A stretch of 48,035 bases of DNA from Bacillota bacterium (GCA_021795465.1 JAJYPK010000006.1:1-48035), one strand, 5' to 3'. Shown: positions 25,244-34,767, counted from the first letter of the stretch. Notes: a model not told the origin generated them from the sequence alone. Translations and numbers: made by a program.

Positions 25244-26788
25244 ATGATTACTGTGCAAAACGTCCTCACTCGCCCATTGTTTCAGACCGCATACGTTGCG
25301 GCTGGTATTGACGGTACGGATCGCAGGATTCATTGGGTTCATGTGGGCGAGGTCCCCGACTTAGGGAACTTCCTGCAAGGACACGAGCTCGTTCTTGCCA
25401 CGGGTGTCGGTCTGACGAGCCGAGAACTGAGAACACGATTCCTCATGGGACTCATCGAAGCCAATGCGTCAGGATTAGTGATAGAGCTCGGAGGATATTT
25501 ACACGAGATTCCCAGCGACATGATTGCGTTGGCCAATCAATACCGGTTTCCCATTGTGGTCTTCCCCCAAACTGTCCGGTTCTTGGACTTATCCCAGGAT
25601 ATCAACGGTCTCGTTATTAGCCAGCATCATCGGACGATGGATGACTTAGAAACGCTCTCGTTAAAAATTCGCCAAGCTCTACTCAATACGGAAGGATCAG
25701 CCAAAATTGTTCAGTTGCTCTACGAAAGCATTCTTCGTCCCACCATATTTCGATCTCGTGATGACCTGGACCCGCCTATCGTCTTTGGACCATGGCCAAC
25801 CATGCCCGGGCCCTTTGAGGACATCGCCTTGCACCCTGTCGTCCTAGGGCCTCCTCATCCAGCGATTCGGCAGACCGTCCTGGTATTCGAAAAACCCATC
25901 GGAGATCTCCTGATTGGAGAGCCTGGCAACCCTATTGACGAACGCATCTACCTAGCCGTAGATCGTACCACCGCCGCCTTGGCACAGGATTTTATCCGCA
26001 CCGAAAGTCTGGATCGCACCCGACGTCGCGAGGAAGCTGCCCTGCTTGAGCACTTATTGTTCGAAGCGGTTCCGGCTCCCTATCAAATTCAACGTTTTCG
26101 CTCCCGTTTCAACCTCAATCTCGGCCAATCCTACCGCGTTATTGTATTGGATCAAAATTCTCCCGCACTGCTATCCCGAATTCGCCAGCAGCTTACTCCT
26201 ATACTCACCCTCGTCGAACTGGATCAGACGGACCGCATCATCTTGGTCGTTATTGGCGGCTCCAAATATATAGCGAGTTTACCCAACACCCTGACCCTCC
26301 TCCTAGTGCGTCACAAGATTACCGCCTCGGTGGGCATTTCAACGACCTACACCGATCCTGCCAACTTGCACGAAGCCTTTTCCGAGGCTAGTGACGCTGC
26401 AGCCACCTCCCGATGCCAACATAAAAGCCCCATCTGTTACAACACCATGGGCATCTTTCGCTGGATCTTGGCTACCAGCCATCATGACTTAGAACGCCTG
26501 GTTATTGCCCCCGAATTAGGTTCCTTGCTTCAACGAGCGGATGCCGCTCGATTGCTTTCAACCCTGGAGGCGCTGTTAGTCCACATTGATTCCAAGCAAG
26601 CCGCCAGTGTGGAATTAGGCATCCACCGCCAGACGCTGTATGCCCGGATGCGGACGTTAGCACACATTTTAGGAGACAATTTTTTGGATCCCGAACGCCG
26701 TTTGGCGCTACAAGCTGCACTGGCGGCCTGGCATTTCACGCACCAACCAGAAACCGATCCCACGCCGTTGATTCCACCGTCTGTTTAG
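25244..26788 (+). CDS. PucR-family transcriptional regulator
   Basis: A 514-residue regulator. The N-terminal PucR domain (residues about 5-125) has the signature WVHVGEVPDLGNFLQGHELVLATG; a less conserved middle region follows. The C-terminus carries the PucR helix-turn-helix (residues about 440-500) with SKQAASVELGIHRQTLYARM. In B. subtilis PucR activates purine catabolism; relatives control pyrimidine and amino-acid catabolism. It sits between the two operon arms, divergent from the aminotransferase and convergent with hydA, its last codons overlapping hydA by four bases. The start follows AGGAGA. It is the likely sensor and regulator of the whole locus. Confidence 0.85.
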   Translation: MITVQNVLTRPLFQTAYVAAGIDGTDRRIHWVHVGEVPDLGNFLQGHELVLATGVGLTSRELRTRFLMGLIEANASGLVIELGGYLHEIPSDMIALANQYRFPIVVFPQTVRFLDLSQDINGLVISQHHRTMDDLETLSLKIRQALLNTEGSAKIVQLLYESILRPTIFRSRDDLDPPIVFGPWPTMPGPFEDIALHPVVLGPPHPAIRQTVLVFEKPIGDLLIGEPGNPIDERIYLAVDRTTAALAQDFIRTESLDRTRRREEAALLEHLLFEAVPAPYQIQRFRSRFNLNLGQSYRVIVLDQNSPALLSRIRQQLTPILTLVELDQTDRIILVVIGGSKYIASLPNTLTLLLVRHKITASVGISTTYTDPANLHEAFSEASDAAATSRCQHKSPICYNTMGIFRWILATSHHDLERLVIAPELGSLLQRADAARLLSTLEALLVHIDSKQAASVELGIHRQTLYARMRTLAHILGDNFLDPERRLALQAALAAWHFTHQPETDPTPLIPPSV

Positions 26789-28167
26789 GGATTTTTAAAA
26801 GAGCTCCTCTTTAAGAATTGGCCACGCCCGTCACGGCCACAAAACGTCTCTCCGTCCACAATGACCTCTCCACGCGACAACACCATCCGCACGGATCCCA
26901 CTGTGGTACGACCCTCATAGGGATTGTAGTCCACCCGCATATGGGCCGTTTTTGTGCTCCAGTAGGTAGACCCGTTCGGATCGAACAACACAATGTCGCC
27001 ATCAGAGCCCACCGCAATGGTGCCTTTTTTGGGGAACATACCAAACAGTTTAGCCGGAGCGGTCGCGGTAATCTCCACAAATCGATTAAGTGACAACCGC
27101 TGTTGAGCTACGCCGCCGTCGTATACCAGACTCATGCGTGTCTCTACTCCCGGTGCTCCGTTAGGAATCTTGGCGAAGCTGTCGCGTCCCAAGGCCTTTT
27201 GCTCTTTCATGCAAAAGGGACAGTGATCGGTTGACACCACTTGGAGGTCATTGGTTCCCAAGCCTTTCCACAACTTGGCCTGATGCTCCTTCGGACGGAG
27301 TGGAGGAGACATCACATATTTAGCACCGTCAAAACCCGGTTCTTCATAATTGTCGTAAGACAAAAACAGATATTGCGGACACGTTTCCGCAAAGACGAGT
27401 TGCCCTCGGTCGCGGGCTTGGACCACCTCGTCTAGCGCATGATAAGACGATAAATGAACAATATAAAGCGGTGCGTTCGCCAAGGATGCCAGAACAATTC
27501 CGCGGTGAGTGGCCTCGGCTTCCGCTTCGGGTGGTCTGGTCAGCGCATGGTACTTAGGTGCGGTGTGCCCCTGCGCCAGCGCCTGTTCGACCAGCACATC
27601 AATCACGCTACCATTTTCAGCGTGCATGGCAATCAGTCCACCTATGTCGGAAGCCCGTTGCAGCGCTTTGAAAATGCCACCGTCATCAACCATAAATACC
27701 CCGGGATAGGCCGTAAACATCTTAAAGCTGGTGACCCCCTGATCAACCATACCCTGCATATCATGCAGCGTGGCGGATGTAGCTTCGCTTAAAATCATGT
27801 GAAAGCCATAATCTATGGTCGCTTTACCCTCTGCCTTGCCAAGCCACGTTTCAAATGCTTCTTGGACTGAATGTCCGCGTTGTTGAATGGCAAAATCCAC
27901 AATGGTGGTGGTGCCTCCAAACGCTGCAGCACGGGTGCCAGTCAAAAAATCGTCAGATGAGGTCGTCCCTCCAAACGGCATGTCAAAATGCGTATGCGCA
28001 TCAATTCCACCTGGCATAACCAGTAATCCTGCAGCGTCAATTTCCCGGTCGGCTTCGACTAATAAGGTTTTACCAATCTGTTCGATAACACCATCCACAA
28101 TCAGAATATCCGCATGGTAGTCATCGGTGGCCGTCACCACGTGGCCATTTCGAATCAATGTCTTCAT
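26785..28167 (-). CDS. hydA: Dihydropyrimidinase / D-hydantoinase
   Basis: A 460-residue amidohydrolase opening dihydrouracil or dihydrothymine to the N-carbamoyl beta-amino acid. Metal ligands are visible in order: DAHTHFDMPF, the carboxylated lysine in TSFKMFTAYPG, the histidine in AMHAENG, IVHLSS, and the aspartate in STDHCPF. Length fits the family. The start at 28167 is preceded by a GGGGGG binding site. The gene is last in the large minus-strand operon and 31 bases behind preA. Metal-bound enzymes of this family also take hydantoins, but context supports the pyrimidine role. Confidence 0.92.
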   Translation of the reverse strand: MKTLIRNGHVVTATDDYHADILIVDGVIEQIGKTLLVEADREIDAAGLLVMPGGIDAHTHFDMPFGGTTSSDDFLTGTRAAAFGGTTTIVDFAIQQRGHSVQEAFETWLGKAEGKATIDYGFHMILSEATSATLHDMQGMVDQGVTSFKMFTAYPGVFMVDDGGIFKALQRASDIGGLIAMHAENGSVIDVLVEQALAQGHTAPKYHALTRPPEAEAEATHRGIVLASLANAPLYIVHLSSYHALDEVVQARDRGQLVFAETCPQYLFLSYDNYEEPGFDGAKYVMSPPLRPKEHQAKLWKGLGTNDLQVVSTDHCPFCMKEQKALGRDSFAKIPNGAPGVETRMSLVYDGGVAQQRLSLNRFVEITATAPAKLFGMFPKKGTIAVGSDGDIVLFDPNGSTYWSTKTAHMRVDYNPYEGRTTVGSVRMVLSRGEVIVDGETFCGRDGRGQFLKRSSFKNP

Positions 28168-28198
28168 CTTAGAACCCCCCTTTTTACGAGATCTGTCC

Positions 28199-29455
28199 TC
28201 AAGGAAAACTGGTCAAGCGTTCTTGCCGTTGCCGCCAGGTTTCTGGGACTCCGTGCTCAACCGGAACCATTTCAATGCAATCGGGCACCGGGCAGACCAA
28301 GGAACAGAGATTGCACCCCACACAGTCCGCTTCACGCACTATCGGCGCTTTTTGCCCCGGGACCCGATCAATGCATTGATGGGCGCCATCTTCGCAGGCG
28401 ACGTAGCAAAGATTGCATCCGATGCATTGGTCGTCATGAATGTGGGCGACCAATTGGTAGGAATAGGATAGCCGCAAATCGTTCCAATCCCCTACCCGCG
28501 TCGCCGCTTTGCCTACAATCTGGTTGACTTGAGCTATTCCACGCTGATCCAAATAATCGTTTAAACCTTGCGTCAAATCTTTGACGATGCGAAATCCATA
28601 ATGCATAGCGGCGGTGCAAACCTGCACGGCTTCGGCCCCTAACAGCATGAACTCTACCACGTCGCGCCAGGTCTCAATGCCGCCAATTCCGCACAAAGGC
28701 ACCCGCACCGCTCTGTCGTTATAGAGGCTAGAGAGCATATGGAGCGCTATCGGCTTGACGGCAGGACCACAATATCCACCGTGTGAGCCCCGTCCATCGA
28801 CTTGCGGAATGGGCATCCATGAGTCAATATCGACACCCATCACACTGTTGATGGTATTGATTAACGAAAGCGCATCCGCCCCGCCTTGTATGGCCGCTTT
28901 GCCTGGAGGCCTGACGTCAGTTACATTGGGTGTGAGTTTGACAATCACCGGTAGTGAAGATCCTTCCGCCGCGTAACGCGTAATCGTTTGGGCATATTCG
29001 GGCACTTGCCCGATGATCGACCCCATCCCGCGCTCACTCATTCCATGCGGACATCCAAAGTTTAATTCGATGCCATCGGCACCGGTATCTTGCACCCTTT
29101 TGACCATCTCGGCCCAAATTTGCGGGTTGGACTCAAACATCATCGATACTATCACGGCGCGATGGGGAAACCGTCGCTTGACCTCCGCAATTTCCCGCAA
29201 ATTGTCGTCAAGGGGCCGATCGGAAATCAACTCAATATTGTTCAGACCCATCATACGACGTCCCCCATAATCGAGAGAGGCCAGTCTAGCACTGACATTG
29301 ATGACGGGCTCGCCAATAGTCTTCCAAACTGCACCCCCCCATCCTTCATCAAAAGCTTTACTGATTTGATATCCGGTGTTGGTCAAAGGTCCAGACGCCA
29401 GCCAAAATGGATTAGGAGACTTAATGCCCGCAAATTCAATGGATAAATCGGCCAT
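28199..29455 (-). CDS. preA: Dihydropyrimidine dehydrogenase, catalytic subunit PreA
   Basis: A 418-residue FMN- and iron-sulfur-containing subunit that reduces uracil and thymine with electrons from PreT. The N-terminal dihydroorotate-dehydrogenase-like barrel carries NPFWLASGPLTNTGYQI, IELNFGCPHGMSERGMG, the active-site cysteine segment and VPLCGIGGIETWRDVVEF for flavin phosphate binding. Two 4Fe-4S motifs close the protein: CIGCNLCYVAC and CVGCNLCSLVCP. The domain order and length match bacterial PreA. The start at 29455 has GAGGAGG. It lies behind preT in the operon. Confidence 0.93.
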   Translation of the reverse strand: MADLSIEFAGIKSPNPFWLASGPLTNTGYQISKAFDEGWGGAVWKTIGEPVINVSARLASLDYGGRRMMGLNNIELISDRPLDDNLREIAEVKRRFPHRAVIVSMMFESNPQIWAEMVKRVQDTGADGIELNFGCPHGMSERGMGSIIGQVPEYAQTITRYAAEGSSLPVIVKLTPNVTDVRPPGKAAIQGGADALSLINTINSVMGVDIDSWMPIPQVDGRGSHGGYCGPAVKPIALHMLSSLYNDRAVRVPLCGIGGIETWRDVVEFMLLGAEAVQVCTAAMHYGFRIVKDLTQGLNDYLDQRGIAQVNQIVGKAATRVGDWNDLRLSYSYQLVAHIHDDQCIGCNLCYVACEDGAHQCIDRVPGQKAPIVREADCVGCNLCSLVCPVPDCIEMVPVEHGVPETWRQRQERLTSFP

Positions 29456-29544
29456 GGTTGTTGTCCTCCTCTGAAACAGAGCATTTTTTCATCCAACGGA
29501 ATGCGCATCCCTAAGAGCTACGGCATCACCTTTTGCAGTACTCC

Positions 29545-30894
29545 TTAAACGCTTCGTTTGTTAGCGTGGGTCAGTTGTTGATGCACCGCCCAAGCCACCT
29601 TTTTTCCGTCGGCAACGGCTGCCACAACCGTCGCTTCTCCATCACGCCCCAGGCAGTCACCGATGGCATAGACTCCAGACAAGGAAGTCGAAAAGGTTTC
29701 GTCATCCACTACCGCCCGGTGATTGCGGGTCTGCACGCCAATCTCATCCCAGAGCGTACTGGGTTTTGTTTGCCCAATGGCCCGTATCACGGTATCCACC
29801 GGCAACACGAATTCACTTCCAGGTATACGCTGCAGATTCGCTGACCTACGATTTTTGTCCTCTCCCGCCAACACCCCAGTGCGCGCACATCGAAGGCCTT
29901 GTACCCGGTGATTGCCCAACACTGCCACAGGAACTGTCCACCACTTGTAAGACACCCCCTCCTGTTTGGCGAATTCATATTCGTATTGGTATGCGGACAT
30001 GGCCGTCCGGTCCCGGCGGTAGACAATGGTGACCTCCTCGGCGCCCAAACGCTTAGCACAGGTCGCGGCATCGACGGCGGTATTGCCAGCGCCGATAACC
30101 GCAACCTGGCGCCCTATGTCAATGTCGTCCAGCGCCATGGTTTTCGTGGCTTCCACTAAATCGAGCGCATCCCACACACCCGCCAGGTCTTCGCCTTCAA
30201 TGCCCATCTTAGGTACTCGTCCCAGCCCCACGGCGATAATCACTGCATCAAACTGGGCCCGGAGGTCATCCCAATCGATGTCTCTCCCAACTCGCGTACC
30301 AAAGTGAAACGTCGTCCCCAGTTTATGGACCATGTCCACTTCCCATAGACTAACCGACAACGGTTCGCGATAGGAGACAATGCCATAGGTATCCAAACCT
30401 CCACCTTCGGGCTTTTCTTCAAACACCTCGACAAGATATCCCATGCGAGTCAGGGTAGCCGCAGCACCCATGCCTGCGGGTCCCGCTCCCACCACGGCCA
30501 CCCGACCTTGGCCGCGAACCCCAATATCCGGCAATGGGAGATAGTCCGAAGTCATGGCATGATCCATGGCTACCCGTTGCAAGCGGCCAATACTGACGGG
30601 ACGGCTGTCTTCCTTGCGTACGCACCCCCCCTCGCAAAGCGCTTCCGTGGGACAAATTCTGGCGCACGTGGCCCCTAGAATATTGGCATCCATAATCGTC
30701 CTGGCAGCAGCCTTCACATCACGGTTAGCAATTTGGTGAATGAATACCGGAATGTCGATACCGGTGGGACATGCCTTGATGCACGGTGCATCGTAGCAGT
30801 AATAGCATCGAAGTGCCTCGTCCATTGCCTCGGCAGGCTCAAAGGGAGGCACCACCTCCTCAAATCGATTGTCCTGATCTAACACTTTGGCCAT
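29545..30894 (-). CDS. preT: Dihydropyrimidine dehydrogenase, electron-transfer subunit PreT
   Basis: A 449-residue GltD-like FAD/NAD(P) oxidoreductase. The N-terminal cysteine cluster (CYYCYDAPCIKACP, CARICPTEALCEGGC) binds the iron-sulfur centres. The FAD-binding Rossmann motif is VAVVGAGPAGMGAA, the NAD(P)-binding motif is VAVIGAGNTAVDAA, and the C-terminal FAD contact is VYAIGDCLG. It passes electrons from NAD(P)H to PreA. The start at 30894 follows GGGAGG. It is encoded 18 bases after the aldehyde dehydrogenase gene. Confidence 0.93.
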   Translation of the reverse strand: MAKVLDQDNRFEEVVPPFEPAEAMDEALRCYYCYDAPCIKACPTGIDIPVFIHQIANRDVKAAARTIMDANILGATCARICPTEALCEGGCVRKEDSRPVSIGRLQRVAMDHAMTSDYLPLPDIGVRGQGRVAVVGAGPAGMGAAATLTRMGYLVEVFEEKPEGGGLDTYGIVSYREPLSVSLWEVDMVHKLGTTFHFGTRVGRDIDWDDLRAQFDAVIIAVGLGRVPKMGIEGEDLAGVWDALDLVEATKTMALDDIDIGRQVAVIGAGNTAVDAATCAKRLGAEEVTIVYRRDRTAMSAYQYEYEFAKQEGVSYKWWTVPVAVLGNHRVQGLRCARTGVLAGEDKNRRSANLQRIPGSEFVLPVDTVIRAIGQTKPSTLWDEIGVQTRNHRAVVDDETFSTSLSGVYAIGDCLGRDGEATVVAAVADGKKVAWAVHQQLTHANKRSV

Positions 30895-30911
30895 ACCTCT
30901 CGCCTCCCTGT

Positions 30912-32375
30912 CTAATACACATTTCCGGTTCGGCTACTTCCGCTGTAGTCGAAAAATACCGTCTTGGTCTCCGTAAAGAACAACGTGCCTTCATGTCCCA
31001 TCTCCCGTGGACCCAATCCCGACGCCTTTATGCCACCAAACGGCAGTTGCGCCTCTCCTCCGATGGTAGGATTGTTGACATGCACCATCCCCACCGCGAC
31101 GTTATGGATAAAATGCTGGGCCTCAATCAAATCTCGCGTATAGATGGCCGCAGACAGGCCATAAGGTACGCTGTTGACCCAGGCTATCGCTTCATCCAGC
31201 GAATCATAGGCAATCATGGCCAACACAGGACCAAATATTTCCTCGCTCGCTACCGGCATATCCAGGGTCACGCCGTCCAAGATGGTTGGGGCTACGAAAT
31301 ACCCTCCTTCTTGCCCGATGCGGTGGCCGCCCACAACAACCTGGGCGCCACGGGCTTGAGCGTCTTCAATATAAGTCAGGCTACGCGTGACTTGACTTTC
31401 AGATATTAAAGGCCCTACCGAAGATTTTGGACTATCGGCGGCCCCTACTACCATCTGACTGGCTTTTTCTACACACACGGCACGGAACTCGGAAAATATG
31501 CTGTGGTGGACAAAAACCCGGCTGGTGGCGGTACACCGTTGACCGGCGGCCCCAAAAGCTCCTTGCACTACGCCCGCTGCAGCCAGTGCCACATCGGCTG
31601 AAGGAGACACAACCACCGCATTTTTCCCGCCCATTTCCATGGTTAGTTTGATAGGACGCCCTCCGAGACGCTCGGCTAGAAGCTGACCAACTTCGTTAGA
31701 TCCGGTAAAAGATAGCGCGCGGATGCGTGGATCCATCGCCAAGGACTCGCCAGCTAGGGACCCGTCTCCTAGGATGAGATTACATACGCCCGGTGGAATT
31801 CCTGCTGCCACCAGATCTTCCATCAGACGTACGGCAATCCACGGGGTATATGACGCGGGCTTGAAAACCACGGTGTTTCCCGCCACCAACGCGGGACACA
31901 TCTTCCACAATGGGATGGCAAATGGAAAGTTCCATGGTGTGATGATAGCTACCGTTCCTAGCGGCTCTCTCACCGTATAGGTGAAGTTTCGTGCAATTTC
32001 CGAGGGCATGGTCTGCCCATCCAGTCGCATGCCTTCCCCGGCAAAAAACTCCACCAGATTCAATCCCTTTTGAAATTCACCATCCGCCTCGCTACGAGTC
32101 TTGCCTTGTTCGGCCATCATCAGGTTCACATACTCCATTCGATGGCCATCTAAGATGGCATGCAAACGCAGTAGCATCCGTCCACGAGTGGGCGCCGGTG
32201 TGTTTGCCCAGTTGGAAAAGGCTTCCTCGGCCGTTGTTATGGCAAAGTCGACATCGGCCGCCACGCTGTTATGTAACTCGGCTAAAATCTGGTCGGGATG
32301 ACTAGGATTAATGTCGTTGGTCAAAGGACCTCCACCCGGCATCCATTGGCCGCCAATATAGTTGGATAAACGCAT
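30912..32375 (-). CDS. NAD(P)-dependent aldehyde dehydrogenase (hydrolytic type)
   Basis: A 487-residue aldehyde dehydrogenase with the full classical active site: glutamate in MEMGGKNAVVV, cysteine in AAGQRCTATS, and oxyanion asparagine in TPWNFPFAIPLWK. Because the catalytic glutamate is present it should release a free acid, unlike the CoA-acylating MmsA in the same locus. It resembles succinate- and 2-oxoglutarate-semialdehyde dehydrogenases. Its substrate in this operon is not certain: possibly a semialdehyde made by side reactions or from another degradation route. I place the start at the second ATG (32375), seven bases after GGGGG; the first ATG at 32381 is only one base after it. Confidence 0.88.
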   Translation of the reverse strand: MRLSNYIGGQWMPGGGPLTNDINPSHPDQILAELHNSVAADVDFAITTAEEAFSNWANTPAPTRGRMLLRLHAILDGHRMEYVNLMMAEQGKTRSEADGEFQKGLNLVEFFAGEGMRLDGQTMPSEIARNFTYTVREPLGTVAIITPWNFPFAIPLWKMCPALVAGNTVVFKPASYTPWIAVRLMEDLVAAGIPPGVCNLILGDGSLAGESLAMDPRIRALSFTGSNEVGQLLAERLGGRPIKLTMEMGGKNAVVVSPSADVALAAAGVVQGAFGAAGQRCTATSRVFVHHSIFSEFRAVCVEKASQMVVGAADSPKSSVGPLISESQVTRSLTYIEDAQARGAQVVVGGHRIGQEGGYFVAPTILDGVTLDMPVASEEIFGPVLAMIAYDSLDEAIAWVNSVPYGLSAAIYTRDLIEAQHFIHNVAVGMVHVNNPTIGGEAQLPFGGIKASGLGPREMGHEGTLFFTETKTVFFDYSGSSRTGNVY

Positions 32376-32386
32376 GGGCATGCCCC

Positions 32387-33274
32387 CTATAAGTCCGTCA
32401 AGCGTTCATAAGTTTCCGGTCTTCTGTCGCGAAAGAACTGCCACGTGTTGCGCACCTCGCGAATTACTTCCAGGTCGGCATCCCCAATCACGACTTCCGA
32501 CTGGTCTGAGCTTCCCATCGCGACAAACTGCCCACGTGGATCCACCAAATAGCTTTCACCGTAGAATTCTCCCATGTTCCAAGGTGCTTCCACCCCTACC
32601 CGGTTAATCGCGCCCAGGTAGTATCCGTTGGCCACCGCATGCGCAGGTTGTTCCAGTTTCCAAAGATATTTGGAAAGTCCTGCAACCGTCGCAGATGGAT
32701 TGAAAACAATTTCGGCGCCGTTGAGCCCCAGCGCACGGGCGCCCTCTGGGAAATGCCGATCATAGCAGATGTATACACCAATGCGCCCGACCGCTGTCTC
32801 GAATACCGGATACCCCAAATTACCTGGACGAAAGTAATACTTTTCCCAAAATCCGGTAGCCATGCTTTGACCGGCCTGTACATGCGGCAGGTGGTTTTTT
32901 CGGTATTTTCCTAAAAACCTGCCATCGGCGTCAATGACCGCCGCTGTATTGTAATAGAGGCCGGTCATTTCCTCCTCATACATAGGAACAATCAGCACCA
33001 TGCCCGTTTCACGGGCTACCGACTGCATCAGTTGAGTGGTCGGTCCATCCGGAACTCGTTCCGTCAGATCATACCAGCGGGCATTTTGTTCCGCGCAGAA
33101 GTATGGGCCATAAAAAAGTTCTTGCAGGCAGACAACCTGGGCACCTTTATTTTTAGCCTCATAGATCATCCCTAAATGCTTATCCGTGGCCGACTTTTTA
33201 TGCTCATCCAAGGGACGATCTCCGGATACGTCGTGATGTGCCTGAATTAATCCGACTCGAACAATATGACTCAT
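32387..33274 (-). CDS. Beta-ureidopropionase (nitrilase superfamily)
   Basis: A 295-residue carbon-nitrogen hydrolase converting N-carbamoyl-beta-alanine to beta-alanine, CO2 and ammonia. The Glu-Lys-Cys triad is visible: VVCLQELFYGPYFC, KYRKNHLPH and IGVYICYDRHFPEGAR. It resembles beta-ureidopropionases and N-carbamoylputrescine amidases; the neighbouring dihydropyrimidinase decides between them. The start at 33274 follows AAAGGAGG. It lies directly behind the permease gene with a strong palindrome between them. Confidence 0.88.
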   Translation of the reverse strand: MSHIVRVGLIQAHHDVSGDRPLDEHKKSATDKHLGMIYEAKNKGAQVVCLQELFYGPYFCAEQNARWYDLTERVPDGPTTQLMQSVARETGMVLIVPMYEEEMTGLYYNTAAVIDADGRFLGKYRKNHLPHVQAGQSMATGFWEKYYFRPGNLGYPVFETAVGRIGVYICYDRHFPEGARALGLNGAEIVFNPSATVAGLSKYLWKLEQPAHAVANGYYLGAINRVGVEAPWNMGEFYGESYLVDPRGQFVAMGSSDQSEVVIGDADLEVIREVRNTWQFFRDRRPETYERLTDL

Positions 33275-33307
33275 AATGGTCCTCCTTTTGTAATGAAGTG
33301 ATACCTT

Positions 33308-33337
33308 GGCAACGCCTAGGAATTCCTAGGCGTTGCC
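33308..33337. repeat. Perfect 30-bp palindrome over the permease stop codon
   Basis: GGCAACGCCTAGGAA immediately followed by its exact complement, with no spacer. The permease stop codon (TAG) lies inside it. In RNA it would form a strong hairpin between the permease and ureidopropionase genes. No U-tract follows, so it may attenuate, protect the 5' message end, or serve as a protein site. Confidence 0.8.
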
Positions 33338-34767
33338 GTGTCGACTGGGTTCGAATAGCGCGACCGCATCAGGGCGATGTAGACCAAGAAGGACACCGCA
33401 AATCCCACAAACCAAGCATAGTTGAATAACCAACCCAACGCCGGGACCACCTTGCCGATTAAAGCCACCACAATGCCGGCTATTAGAGCCCAGATTGCCA
33501 AGCTGTTGTAGCCTTTCCCGTAATAATATCGCCCGGTCTTTTCGTAGAGTTCGACAACAGCCAGGGTTTGGTGGCGAAAGACCCAGTAATCCGCAATCAA
33601 AATCGCAGCAATCGGTCCCAGGAAACCCGAATACACATCAAGCCAACTAAAAATGTAAATGTGCGGATTGGAAATCAGGAGCCAGGGCATCATCAAAATG
33701 CCCAAGATCCCTGTAATCAAACCTCCAAGTTTGAAGTTCAAGTGCTTAGGGAAGAGCTGGATAAAATCATAGGCCGGTGATACCACGTTGGCAGCTACGT
33801 TGACTGATAAAGTGGCTACAACCACGGCGCCTAGCGAAATAATCAGCACAAACACATTATGAAAGTGTCCTAACAAAGTCACTGGGTCGGCAATCGCGTG
33901 GTGAAACACCACAATTGTCGCCGAAGTTACCAAAACCCCTATGCCAGAAAAAATAGTCATGGTTGTAGGCAAGCCCAATGCCTGGCCCCATATCTGTGCC
34001 TTTTGGCTTTTGGCAAAACGAGTGAAGTCAGGAATATTGAGGGATAAGGTCGCCCAAAACGCAACCACGCTGGTTAGTGAAGGAATTTCTACCGCCCACA
34101 AGGCCGACCCATGCACCGTGGACGGTTGGCTCAACATTGGCCCAAATCCGTGGGCCGCAGTATAGGCCCAAATGAGAAGACCAATGCCCAGTGCCAGTAC
34201 CATAGGTCCCGCCCATGCTTCAAAGCGTTTGACTGCATCAATGCCATGAAAAATAATCCAGATGTTTAAGAACCAAAAGATCATAAACCCGATCCAGTTT
34301 CCTAGATTCATTCCAATAAACGTGAAGGCAGAAGAAAAGTGAGCCCAGCCCGGAACTAAGATCAATAAGAAAGTCTGGATGGCCTGCCCTCCGATGGCCG
34401 TTTCAATACCGAACCATCCCGCTGCCACCAAAGCTCTCAGCAAAGCGGGTAGGTTTGCTCCCACCACCCCGAACGAAGCACGGGCGAATACCGGAAATGG
34501 GATCCCATACTTGGTTCCGGGATGTGAATTGAGCAAAATCGGGATCAGCACAATGAGGTTGCCGACTAGTACGGTAAGAATAGCTTCCCACCAGCTAAGT
34601 CCTAGAGCAATAAATCCGCCCGCCATCAGGTAGGTCGGAATGTTGTGCGCCATCCCAATCCATAGACTAAGATAATTGTATAATGTCCAGTTGCGTTGGG
34701 ATTCTTCGGCTGGCGCAATGTCCTTGTTATAGCGGATTAACTCTTCGTTAGGCACTTCACTAACCAC
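33316..34767 (-). CDS. NCS1-family nucleobase permease
   Basis: A membrane protein of about 483 residues and twelve predicted helices, of the nucleobase:cation symporter 1 family (uracil, allantoin, cytosine or hydantoin uptake). Typical features are the N-terminal EESQRNWTLYNYLSLWIGMAHNIPTYL, NSHPGTKYGIPFPVFARASFG, and ARASFG-like helix 1-3 contacts, with NIPDFTRFAKSQKAQIWGQ in the middle. In this operon it likely imports uracil or thymine. The start is uncertain: ATG at 34785 has no spaced binding site, while GTG at 34767 has AAAGGAG eight bases upstream and is used here. It is the first gene of the large operon. Confidence 0.88.
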   Translation of the reverse strand: MVSEVPNEELIRYNKDIAPAEESQRNWTLYNYLSLWIGMAHNIPTYLMAGGFIALGLSWWEAILTVLVGNLIVLIPILLNSHPGTKYGIPFPVFARASFGVVGANLPALLRALVAAGWFGIETAIGGQAIQTFLLILVPGWAHFSSAFTFIGMNLGNWIGFMIFWFLNIWIIFHGIDAVKRFEAWAGPMVLALGIGLLIWAYTAAHGFGPMLSQPSTVHGSALWAVEIPSLTSVVAFWATLSLNIPDFTRFAKSQKAQIWGQALGLPTTMTIFSGIGVLVTSATIVVFHHAIADPVTLLGHFHNVFVLIISLGAVVVATLSVNVAANVVSPAYDFIQLFPKHLNFKLGGLITGILGILMMPWLLISNPHIYIFSWLDVYSGFLGPIAAILIADYWVFRHQTLAVVELYEKTGRYYYGKGYNSLAIWALIAGIVVALIGKVVPALGWLFNYAWFVGFAVSFLVYIALMRSRYSNPVDTATPRNS

